5,368 nt of DNA, from assembly GCA_903905285.1 (NCBI GenBank), contig CAIVFQ010000169.1, positions 1 to 5,368 of the forward strand, written 5' to 3'. Made by a program: the position numbers and the translations under genes. This DNA comes from an uncultured Alphaproteobacteria bacterium. Lineage in GTDB: Bacteria > Pseudomonadota > Alphaproteobacteria > Paracaedibacterales > CAIULA01. The notes below the pieces were generated by a model that ran no database searches, was not told the origin of the DNA, and was given only the letters and a program-made list of their open reading frames with translations. This document shows positions 1 to 5,368 of this stretch, one piece after another. Every line of letters begins with the position of its first letter. The stretch's first letter is position 1.

Positions 1-153
1 GAGGCCTTGGATAAAGAGGCTGAACATTTACAAAAGAAACTTTCCAACACGGCTTATCAGAAAGCCAAGCCCGAATCGTGGCAAGCAGACAAGGAACTGC
101 TAGAGACCAAGCAACACGAACAACAGAGATTAAGGTTTATTGTGGAAAGATGA
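1..153 (+). CDS. valS: Valyl-tRNA synthetase, C-terminal end (partial)
   Basis: An open frame runs from the window edge to TGA at 151-153, giving 50 visible residues; the start lies upstream. The fragment is charged and helical, rich in Glu, Lys, Gln and Leu. It contains the stretch LQKKLSN followed by YQKAKPE and a further run of E/K/Q with spaced leucines. This layout is typical of the C-terminal coiled-coil arm of valyl-tRNA synthetase, where 'KKLSN..F..KAP..V...E..KL' is characteristic. In the family, ValS charges tRNA-Val in the cytoplasm and this arm contacts the tRNA. The catalytic core is not visible, so the call rests on the arm alone. Another coiled-coil protein is possible but less likely. 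The gene converges on the cold-shock gene at 259-465. Confidence 0.75.
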   Translation, partial: EALDKEAEHLQKKLSNTAYQKAKPESWQADKELLETKQHEQQRLRFIVER

Positions 154-172
154 AACGAGGGGGGATTTAAAG

Positions 173-216
173 GGTTCCGTTGCAAATTTAATAAGTAATA
201 GTAAATTTGCAACAGA
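173..216. repeat. IS6-like paired inverted repeat (possible miniature element or hairpin)
   Basis: Arms GTTGCAAATTTA (179-190) and TAAATTTGCAAC (202-213) are perfect 12-bp reverse complements around an 11-base loop (191-201). Two further pairs (176/216 and 177/215) flank one mismatch, which would be a G-U pair in RNA of the minus strand. The left arm in context reads GGTTCCGTTGCAAA (173-186). This closely resembles IS6-family terminal repeats (general form GGNNCTGTTGCAAA), and the right arm is its mirror, TCTGTTGCAAA on the minus strand. It could therefore be the collapsed ends of an IS or a tiny non-autonomous derivative. No 8-base target duplication is apparent. The hairpin sits between the convergent valS-like and csp genes and could affect their 3' ends. 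It lacks a T-run on either side, so it is not a classical intrinsic terminator. Confidence 0.6.
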
Positions 217-258
217 CTTCTTAATTCTTGAACGCAATTAGAGATGTTTTAAGATCTC

Positions 259-465
259 TTAGTTTGCATTCTGAATATTAACAGCGGAAGCTTTTCCTCT
301 GCTGTTTTCTACTTCGTAGCTAACCTTCTGTCCTTCGCTTAGGATGGACAGGCCTGACTTTTCTAACGCACTGCTGTGAACAAATATGTCACTGCTTTGA
401 TCTTCAGGCTGAATAAAGCCATAACCTTTTTCGGAGCTGTACCATTTTACTGTACCTATTGCCAT
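259..465 (-). CDS. Cold-shock domain protein (CspA family)
   Basis: This 68-residue protein is one complete cold-shock domain, the usual length for the family. It begins with MAIGTVKWY. The RNP1 motif KGYGFI lies at residues 13-18 and the RNP2-type motif DIFVHSS at 26-32, with the nucleic-acid-stacking aromatics W8, Y15, F17, F28 and the basic H30 all present. Family members are five-stranded beta-barrel, cytoplasmic single-stranded RNA/DNA binders that act as RNA chaperones. Some are cold-induced and others are constitutive; which applies here cannot be told. The ATG start at 465 is supported by AGAGAAG (474-480 on the minus strand) 8 bases upstream. The gene stands alone, converging on the valS-like gene and diverging from mlaE. 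No paralogue-specific symbol is assigned. Confidence 0.96.
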   Translation of the reverse strand: MAIGTVKWYSSEKGYGFIQPEDQSSDIFVHSSALEKSGLSILSEGQKVSYEVENSRGKASAVNIQNAN

Positions 466-534
466 TTTTTTAACTTCTCTTAGTTTTAGTGTTATTTAAC
501 AGAAACATTCATCTTTTCAGAATAATTGGATTAA

Positions 535-562
535 ATTACAGAAACGTTACAAATGCAAACAA
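535..562 (-). promoter_or_regulatory. Possible csp promoter
   Basis: On the minus strand, TTGTTT (557-562) and TGTAAT (535-540) are separated by 16 bases. This is an acceptable but weak sigma-70-like pair. Transcription from it would give a leader of roughly 60 bases before the csp ATG. The surrounding DNA is very AT-rich, so such pairs arise easily by chance and the assignment is tentative. Confidence 0.25.
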
Positions 563-596
563 TAAAAAAGTTAAAGGCACTTTAATTAGATAATAT

Positions 597-610
597 GGTT
601 CTGTTGCAAC
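597..610 (+). repeat. Solo IS6-like terminal repeat end
   Basis: GGTTCTGTTGCAAC fits the IS6-family terminal inverted repeat form (GGNNCTGTTGCAAA) at 13 of 14 positions. It matches the copy at 173-186 at 12 of 14. It points inward to the right, towards mlaE. No opposing end and no transposase fragment follows before the mlaE coding sequence, so it looks like a lone relic or a chance match. Identification rests on recall of the family repeat and needs comparison with an IS collection. Confidence 0.45.
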
Positions 611-629
611 GTCAGATCGGGCATATAAT
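604..629 (+). promoter_or_regulatory. Possible promoter for the mlaE-mlaF operon
   Basis: A perfect -10 hexamer TATAAT lies at 624-629, about 70 bases before the preferred mlaE start. The best upstream partner is TTGCAA (604-609), inside the IS6-like end. In some IS6-family elements a TTGCAA in the terminal repeat serves as the -35 of hybrid promoters. The spacing here is only 14 bases, shorter than the usual 16-18, so the -10 may work with a poor -35 or not at all. Confidence 0.35.
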
Positions 630-681
630 CCTTGGGAAACGTCCATACAACGTTTATAGTGAGGAATGATTTTTTAGCCTT

Positions 682-688
682 AGAGAAG
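682..688 (+). promoter_or_regulatory. Ribosome binding site deciding the mlaE start
   Basis: AGAGAAG lies 9 bases before GTG at 698. The identical heptamer precedes the csp ATG at 8 bases. The alternative in-frame starts, TTG 632 and GTG 659, have no comparable purine-rich sequence. This favours 698. Confidence 0.5.
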
Positions 689-697
689 CCCCCCTTT

Positions 698-1474
698 GTG
701 TTAGGTGTTTTAACATCAGTTGGACAAGCCACCTTGTTGGTTCTTTATCAATGTGGTCATATCACGTTGTTTTTCCTGCAGGCTCTGCGCCAAGGACTAA
801 GCTTCCCGTGGTACTGGCGTCAGATCTTTAAGCAATTGATCAATATTGGATATTTTTCACTGCCTGTCGTGGGGATGACGGCTATCTTCACTGGCATGGT
901 ATTGGCATTGCAAAGTTATACCGGTTTCTCGCGATTTTCAGCAGAAAGCGCTGTGGCGACGGTCGTTGTTTTATCGGTGACACGCGAATTAGGACCTGTG
1001 TTAGCAGGATTAATGGTGGCGGGGCGAATTGGAGCGGCAATGGCAGCTGAGATTGGCACCATGCGCGTAACCGAACAAATTGATGCGCTGACGACTTTGT
1101 CAACAAACCCCCTAAAGTATTTGGTCTTCCCCCGTCTTATTGCCGGCATGACCATGCTGCCGATCTTGGTTATCGTGGCGGATGTCATCGGCGTTATGGG
1201 CGGTTATATTGTGGGTGTTTATAAGCTGGGATTCAATGCAGCGAATTATATAGACCAAACCTGGAGATATTTAGAATGGGAAGATGTTCAGTCAGGCTTA
1301 ATTAAGGCAGCCTGTTTTGGGTTGATTATTAGTTTGATGGGATGCTATCACGGTTATCATTCCAGCCGCGGGGCAGAGGGTGTGGGCCGGGCAACCACAA
1401 ACGCCGTCGTATCAGCCTCTATCCTGATTTTATTTTTTAACTACGCCCTTACAATCTTTTTGTTTGATCATTAA
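698..1474 (+). CDS. mlaE: MlaE-family phospholipid ABC transporter permease
   Basis: This is the inner-membrane permease of the Mla/MCE lipid transport system, which moves phospholipids between the inner and outer membranes. With GTG at 698 it has 258 residues, almost exactly the family's usual length (E. coli MlaE is about 260). The start then reads LGVLTSVGQATL, matching where homologues begin. The frame is open back to TTG 632 (280 residues), but that extension lacks a ribosome site and runs towards an IS-like end. Diagnostic family sequence lies at about residues 96-130: RELGPVLAGLMVAGRIGAA, then AAEIGTMRVTEQIDAL. This is the conserved amphipathic coupling region contacting the ATPase. 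Hydrophobic segments occur before it (about 55-75), after it (about 145-175) and at the C-terminus (about 235-255). The stop is 2 bases before mlaF, so the two are almost certainly translationally coupled. Confidence 0.93.
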   Translation: MLGVLTSVGQATLLVLYQCGHITLFFLQALRQGLSFPWYWRQIFKQLINIGYFSLPVVGMTAIFTGMVLALQSYTGFSRFSAESAVATVVVLSVTRELGPVLAGLMVAGRIGAAMAAEIGTMRVTEQIDALTTLSTNPLKYLVFPRLIAGMTMLPILVIVADVIGVMGGYIVGVYKLGFNAANYIDQTWRYLEWEDVQSGLIKAACFGLIISLMGCYHGYHSSRGAEGVGRATTNAVVSASILILFFNYALTIFLFDH

Positions 1475-1476
1475 TC

Positions 1477-2241
1477 ATGAAACATCATCCCTTAATTCGT
1501 ATTGAAAACCTAAAGAAACGCTTTGGATCGAAGGTCGTTCTAGATGGTATCAATTTAGAAATTTCCGCCGGTGAATCGTTTGTGATTATCGGCAGCTCTG
1601 GCAGCGGAAAATCTGTTCTGATTAAATCAATTTTAGGTTTATTGCCGTTTGACAGCGGAAAAATTTACTTAAAAGGCAAAGATATCAGCCTTCTATCATC
1701 GCGTGATCGTCAAGAATTTCTAACCCATATTGGCATGCTGTTTCAGGGTGGCGCTTTATTCGACAGCATGTCCGTAGCTGAAAACGTAGCCTTTGGCCTA
1801 GTACAAGGCAGTGGCATGAAAAAAGCACAGGCCCGTGAGATTGCCATAGAAAAATTAAAAGCCGTCGATTTGTCACCAGGCGTTGCTGATATTTACCCAG
1901 CCGAATTATCGGGTGGTATGCAAAAACGGGTGGCCCTTGCCCGTGCCATTGCCACCGACCCCGATGTTATTTTCTTTGACGAACCCACCACAGGCCTTGA
2001 CCCGATTGTCAGTGGCACGATTAATGATTTAATTCTTCGTTGTGTTCGAAAGCTAGGGGCCAGTGCGGTAACAATTACCCACGATATGAACAGCCTGAGG
2101 AAAATTGCCGACCGAGTTGGACTGTTGTTCGAAGGTCGATTGGTCTGGACGGGTACCGTGGCCGAAATGGATGCCACCGATAACCCTTATGTCTATCAAT
2201 TTATTCACGGCCTGCCCGATGGCCCTTTTACGGATAATTAA
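1477..2241 (+). CDS. mlaF: MlaF-family phospholipid ABC transporter ATP-binding protein
   Basis: This 254-residue cytoplasmic ATPase should power the MlaE permease. All ABC motifs are intact: Walker A GSSGSGKS (39-46), Q-loop glutamine in MLFQGGALFDSM (about 90), signature LSGGMQKR (144-151), Walker B VIFFDEP (164-170), D-loop GLDP and switch histidine H202 in ITHDM. The LSGGM signature with QGGALFDSM is typical of the MlaF/MCE-associated subfamily rather than of general ABC ATPases. The C-terminal tail (YQFIHGLPDGP) resembles the extension that MlaF proteins use for dimer contacts. The ATG is 2 bases after the mlaE stop and has no clear ribosome site, consistent with coupled translation. No MlaD (MCE-domain) gene follows; the next gene is an unrelated exported protein. 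Confidence 0.96.
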   Translation: MKHHPLIRIENLKKRFGSKVVLDGINLEISAGESFVIIGSSGSGKSVLIKSILGLLPFDSGKIYLKGKDISLLSSRDRQEFLTHIGMLFQGGALFDSMSVAENVAFGLVQGSGMKKAQAREIAIEKLKAVDLSPGVADIYPAELSGGMQKRVALARAIATDPDVIFFDEPTTGLDPIVSGTINDLILRCVRKLGASAVTITHDMNSLRKIADRVGLLFEGRLVWTGTVAEMDATDNPYVYQFIHGLPDGPFTDN

Positions 2242-2260
2242 AAAATATAGGCGTATTTTA

Positions 2261-3079
2261 GTGAGTCGTTTCATAAAAATAGCATCCTGTTTTTTGTTTG
2301 TGGTTTTTTTTGTTTGTAATTGTCATGGAAGCGATGGCGATGTTATCGACTTTACTTGGGAATTTCCTGCTCGACCACGGCCACCTGCTACGTTCACACA
2401 AGATAAGACAAAGCTATCCTGCGGACCCATTCAAAGTGTTGTAGAAGAGTTGGTTTCTTTCATAAGAACCAATAGAACAGGCGAATTACTTCCTCTTTTC
2501 CTCCATCCATCTTTGGAAAGTTGGAACCGACTTTTTCGATGGGGTCGACAGTCAACTATTACCGTTGTTGATACTATGGCAAATATTAAGGAGGTGATTC
2601 TAGAAAGCTTAGGAACCTCTGGCACAATTATTCAGACCAACAACGCGTATTTCTTTTTAACTGTTCTGTTTGACCTAGCTTTAAGTCAAATTTATGCGGG
2701 AAAATGGGGCACGCCGTTGCCTCGTTATACGCAAAATCCCCTAGGGCCTATATGCAGTAGCGGATATCCTCGCCCTCTGTTTGTTAATCTTGTTTCTTCA
2801 TTTAGGGATTATGGTCTTTTGTCGTTCTTAAAAAAAACCTTCTCAGAAGGAAGGGGGGAATCTGGACATCAAGAAGCCTATTTTTTTAACCTTAGACTTC
2901 TTTATGATAGAGCCGTAAAAAAAGACTCTCCTACGCCCAGTTTAATAGAGGGGATTGATTTTGGAGATGCTGATTGCAGACGCCGTGTTATGTTATGTTA
3001 TGTTATGTTATCTGCACAATTATTGTTAACCACTGATTTTTTTTGGCATGATGCCAATAGAGTTCTTCAGTATGGGTGA
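2261..3079 (+). CDS. Exported protein of unknown function with a pentanucleotide repeat
   Basis: Not recognised. From GTG 2261, 9 bases after a weak TAGG (2248-2251), it has 272 residues. The N-terminus has basic R3 and K6, then a hydrophobic core (about 7-19) ending in CNCHG-SDG. This looks like a Sec signal peptide with cleavage near residue 23; no canonical lipobox is seen. An alternative ATG at 2219 would add 14 residues and overlap mlaF by 23 bases, with no ribosome site. The mature part has four cysteines (about 54, 165, 239, 246), a proline-rich start (PARPRPPAT) and mixed helical segments. It shows no MCE domain and no clear MlaC or MlaB resemblance. Gaps of 19 bases to mlaF and 18 to pgi suggest it belongs to the operon. 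It contains five TGTTA units (2986-3010) and several 7-8 base A or T runs, unlike its neighbours. Confidence 0.75.
   Translation: MSRFIKIASCFLFVVFFVCNCHGSDGDVIDFTWEFPARPRPPATFTQDKTKLSCGPIQSVVEELVSFIRTNRTGELLPLFLHPSLESWNRLFRWGRQSTITVVDTMANIKEVILESLGTSGTIIQTNNAYFFLTVLFDLALSQIYAGKWGTPLPRYTQNPLGPICSSGYPRPLFVNLVSSFRDYGLLSFLKKTFSEGRGESGHQEAYFFNLRLLYDRAVKKDSPTPSLIEGIDFGDADCRRRVMLCYVMLSAQLLLTTDFFWHDANRVLQYG
2986..3010 (+). repeat. (TGTTA)5 simple sequence repeat inside a coding region
   Basis: Five perfect TGTTA units in tandem encode the local peptide VMLCYVML near the C-terminus of the exported protein. The unit is not a multiple of three. Reading through by hand, loss of one unit leads to TGA and gain of one unit to TAA, both within eight or fewer codons after the repeat. 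Either change replaces the final 22-23 residues with a short unrelated tail. Confidence 0.95.
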
Positions 3080-3082
3080 ATC

Positions 3083-3089
3083 AAAAGGA
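3083..3089 (+). promoter_or_regulatory. pgi ribosome binding site
   Basis: AAAAGGA lies 8 bases before ATG 3098, in the 18-base gap after the upstream stop. It is the strongest Shine-Dalgarno-like site in the operon and fixes the pgi start. Confidence 0.7.
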
Positions 3090-3097
3090 TCTAATCG

Positions 3098-4294
3098 ATG
3101 AATGATACTTCAACCTTGGTTGATTCCGCAAAAGCGGAACAAACATTACGATATCTACAACAGCTTGTAACGACATTGCCGTTGTTTAAGCGCCTAAATG
3201 ACGATTTAACGTTAGTAAAAAAACAGGCTGACCATTTTCGCCAGTTTAAAGACATTATTATTTTAGGCACTGGTGGCTCAAGCCTAGGCGGACAGGCAAT
3301 TACGGCCTTGCAAGAATCGTCAACCCCGCGATTGCATTTTCTAGACAATATTGACGCCTATACCTTTGATAAAGTTATCAAGAGTGTTTCCCCAGCCCAC
3401 ACGGGGGTGATTGCCATTTCAAAGTCGGGCAACACAGCTGAAACGTTGATGCAATTGTTAACGTGTCTTGATGTTTGGCAGGGCACACCCTTAGACCACC
3501 ATTTTCTGATTGTAAGTGAACCGGGTGAAAATGCCATTCGCGAAGTTGCCACAAAATTTTCCCTACCCACCCTTGATCATCCCAATGACATTGGCGGGCG
3601 GTTTTCAGCCTTTACTGTTGTAGGCATGCTGCCCGCCTTCATTGCGGGTATTGATGGGCAAAGTATCATCCAAGGTGCTGGTGATGTCTTGGCAAACCTT
3701 CAAGAAGCGACCATTCATGACTGTCCGTCTTTGGTGGGGGCCCTAACCCAAGCCAGCCTTTATAAACAAGGCGTCAATCTGTCTGTTTTGTTCACCTATT
3801 GCAACCGATTGCAATTACTGGCTAGTTGGTATTGTCAATTATGGGCCGAAAGCGTGGGCAAGAAAAACGCCGCAGGACAGCACCAAGGGACAACACCGAT
3901 AAGGGCCACAGGGGCCACGGATCAACATTCTCAGCTTCAGCTTTATCTTGATGGGCCACGGGATAAATTCTTTACAGTTTTGACGCTAACCCAACAACAC
4001 CCCTTGGAACCAGTCCAAGCAGAATCTTTTCAGCATCCTGCATTAACAACGTTGCACAACAAAACCATGGGGCAATTAATGATTGCTGAACAGAAGGCAA
4101 CAATCGATACGTTAAGATTAAATAATTGCCCGTTGCGCGAATTAAAATTAGACCAGCTAACACCTAAAAGCCTGGGGTCGTTGATGATGCATTTCATCTT
4201 GGAAACCCTTGCCATGGCCCACTTATTAGATGTTAATCCCTTTGACCAACCAGCAGTTGAGCAGGGCAAAAAATTAGCCTTAGAGTATTTATAG
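3098..4294 (+). CDS. pgi: Glucose-6-phosphate isomerase (compact form)
   Basis: This cytoplasmic enzyme of glycolysis/gluconeogenesis interconverts glucose 6-phosphate and fructose 6-phosphate. The two sugar-isomerase (SIS) halves are clear. The first has the phosphate-binding loops LGTGGSSLGG (56-65) and ISKSGNTAET (107-116), then NDIGGRFSAF (163-172). The second has LWAESVGKKN (248-257) and GATDQHSQLQLYLDGP (272-287). By family comparison, E251, H277 and the C-terminal lysine in EQGKKLA (K391 or K392) fit the catalytic Glu, His and Lys. At 398 residues it is much shorter than the roughly 550-residue E. coli type and nearer the compact bacterial forms. No motif seems lost, so it reads as a naturally short enzyme, not a truncation. 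It follows the exported-protein gene by 18 bases and ends 25 bases from the convergent exporter gene. Confidence 0.95.
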   Translation: MNDTSTLVDSAKAEQTLRYLQQLVTTLPLFKRLNDDLTLVKKQADHFRQFKDIIILGTGGSSLGGQAITALQESSTPRLHFLDNIDAYTFDKVIKSVSPAHTGVIAISKSGNTAETLMQLLTCLDVWQGTPLDHHFLIVSEPGENAIREVATKFSLPTLDHPNDIGGRFSAFTVVGMLPAFIAGIDGQSIIQGAGDVLANLQEATIHDCPSLVGALTQASLYKQGVNLSVLFTYCNRLQLLASWYCQLWAESVGKKNAAGQHQGTTPIRATGATDQHSQLQLYLDGPRDKFFTVLTLTQQHPLEPVQAESFQHPALTTLHNKTMGQLMIAEQKATIDTLRLNNCPLRELKLDQLTPKSLGSLMMHFILETLAMAHLLDVNPFDQPAVEQGKKLALEYL

Positions 4295-4319
4295 GACGAG
4301 AAAAGACTGTTGATGAATA

Positions 4320-5368
4320 TTATTTCTTATCCGGCAAGAAGCCTTCTTGTTGCAAAGACCACAAATGGGCAAAGTGGCTGCCATTTTTCAAAAGCTGTTT
4401 TTGTGAACCTTGTTCAATAATTTGGCCTTTATCAAAAACCAAAATACGATCCATATGCTTCAGAGTTGAAAGGCGGTGGGCCACAATAACAGTTGTCTTA
4501 TTGGCCATCAATTCGACAAGACTTTTTTGAATATCTTTCTCAGTTTCTGAATCTAAAGCAGACGTTGCTTCATCTAAAATAAGAATCGGCGTGTCCTTCA
4601 AAAATGCCCGCGCAATCGCCAAACGTTGCCGCTGGCCACCAGAAAGTTTCAAACCCCGTTCACCAACGACGGTGTCATAACCGTTTTCAAGTTTTTGAAT
4701 AAAGTCGTGACAATGGGCCTTTCGGGCAGCCGCTTCAATGTCTTCATCCGTGGCATTTAAGTTTCCGTAAGTCAGATTTTCTTTTACTGATCGGTGAAAC
4801 AAATTGGTGTCTTGAGGAATCAGGGTGATCTGTTCCCTTAAAGACGACTGGGTAACGTCGGCTATATTCTGGCCATCAATCAAAATCTCCCCACTAGCAA
4901 GGCCATAGGCGCGTAAAATAAGATTCACGAAGGTGGTTTTTCCTGACCCTGAAAACCCAACCAATCCGACTTTTTCGCGGGCCTCAATACGAACCGACAA
5001 ATCCGAAAACAGGGGAACAGTTTTTCGATAACCAAAGACAACGTTTTTAAATTCTATTCCTCCTTGGAGGACAGAAATTTCAAAAGCCTTCGGGTTGTTT
5101 TTCACGGAATGCTTTTCGCGCAACAAAGACAGGGCACCCCGAAGGGTCCCAATATCTTGAAACATCTCGACCAAAGAAATGGTCATATGCCAGACAAGGC
5201 CCATCAGATTAAAACTGCTCATCGCAACAAGGGGGAAATCACCCGCACTGAGCCATCCGTCTTTCCAACCTTTTAATAACAAAAAGATCGTGCCCAGCAT
5301 GAAACACAGGGCGGCAAATCCTCTTAAAAAATTTACCTTTTGAATGGCCCAAGAGGCGCTTTTAGATC
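4320..5368 (-). CDS. ABC exporter, fused permease/ATPase (MsbA/multidrug type), 5' part outside window
   Basis: The frame stays open to the window edge, giving 348 visible residues. The first Met at 5300 is internal, since in-frame codons without a stop continue upstream. Visible residues 1 to about 70 are the end of the transmembrane domain (hydrophobic LGTIFLLL, then ISLVEMFQDIGTLRGAL). The nucleotide-binding domain follows and is intact: Walker A GFSGSGKTT (137-145), Q-loop Q185 in IPQDTNLF, signature LSGGQ (241-245), Walker B ILILDE (261-266), D-loop SALD (269-272) and switch histidine H297 in VAHRLSTL. These half-transporters form homodimers or heterodimers in the inner membrane and export lipids, peptides or drugs. 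The NBD is close to the MsbA/lipid-exporter class, but the substrate cannot be read from this part. The gene is convergent with pgi. Confidence 0.95.
   Translation of the reverse strand, partial: SKSASWAIQKVNFLRGFAALCFMLGTIFLLLKGWKDGWLSAGDFPLVAMSSFNLMGLVWHMTISLVEMFQDIGTLRGALSLLREKHSVKNNPKAFEISVLQGGIEFKNVVFGYRKTVPLFSDLSVRIEAREKVGLVGFSGSGKTTFVNLILRAYGLASGEILIDGQNIADVTQSSLREQITLIPQDTNLFHRSVKENLTYGNLNATDEDIEAAARKAHCHDFIQKLENGYDTVVGERGLKLSGGQRQRLAIARAFLKDTPILILDEATSALDSETEKDIQKSLVELMANKTTVIVAHRLSTLKHMDRILVFDKGQIIEQGSQKQLLKNGSHFAHLWSLQQEGFLPDKK

Noticed and set aside
240..259. Hairpin AGAGAT/ATCTCT immediately after the csp stop as an intrinsic terminator
   Set aside because: The stem is only 6 bp, AT-rich, with an 8-base loop and no T-run after it in the csp direction.
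637..655. Small inverted repeat AAACGT/ACGTTT upstream of mlaE as an operator
   Set aside because: Six base pairs with a 7-base spacer is within chance expectation, and no second copy is seen.
916..1188. Minus-strand open frames inside mlaE, and similar ones inside mlaF and pgi
   Set aside because: They lie opposite strongly conserved coding sequence, have no ribosome sites and resemble no known protein. They are reverse-strand shadows.
2105..2260. Longer N-terminus for the exported protein starting inside mlaF
   Set aside because: It would overlap mlaF by over 130 bases and put about 50 residues before the signal peptide.
4333..4347. Palindrome CAAGAAG-C-CTTCTTG near the pgi/exporter junction as a terminator
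   Set aside because: It lies inside the exporter coding end, would leave almost no loop unless its inner pairs open, and is not followed by a T-run in either direction.
5064..5276. Plus-strand 70-codon frame inside the exporter gene
   Set aside because: It is antisense to the transmembrane/NBD linker of a clear ABC exporter, with low-complexity content and no supporting signals.

Overview
The window is dense, moderately AT-rich bacterial DNA from a Gram-negative organism. It carries a paired MlaE-type permease and MlaF-type ATPase, the outer-membrane lipid-transport module, and an MsbA-like exporter. The compact glucose-6-phosphate isomerase, the style of the Mla pair, and homopolymer-rich DNA with IS-like remnants would fit an alphaproteobacterium, perhaps a host-associated one (Holosporales/Rickettsiales-like). 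That placement is an inference from general protein style, not from a database match.

Layout, left to right. Positions 1-153 hold the last 50 codons of a plus-strand gene that looks like the C-terminal coiled coil of valyl-tRNA synthetase. It converges on a minus-strand cold-shock protein gene (259-465). The gap between them holds a perfect 12-bp inverted repeat (179-190/202-213) whose arms resemble the terminal repeats of IS6-family insertion sequences. The region 466-697 separates the divergent csp and mla genes. It carries the probable csp leader and a lone IS6-like end (597-610), followed by a TATAAT box. Next comes a tight plus-strand run of four genes: mlaE (698-1474), mlaF (1477-2241), an unrecognised exported protein (2261-3079) and pgi (3098-4294). 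The gaps are 2, 19 and 18 bases, so co-transcription is likely. The run converges, across 25 bases, on a minus-strand ABC exporter gene (4320-5368). Its 5' part lies beyond the window.

How the genes relate. MlaE and MlaF should form the inner-membrane core of a phospholipid transporter. The usual third partner, the MCE-domain protein MlaD, is not encoded next to them here. The place after mlaF is taken by a signal-peptide-bearing protein of unknown function. Pgi is a central-carbon enzyme with no obvious link to lipid transport. The exporter at the right is a lipid A/multidrug-type half-transporter.

The most unusual feature is in the unknown exported protein. Near its 3' end is an in-frame run of five perfect TGTTA units (2986-3010), where gain or loss of one unit would truncate the protein. 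The same gene also has several 7-8 base homopolymer tracts. This is either a contingency-type switch or a gene under weak constraint.
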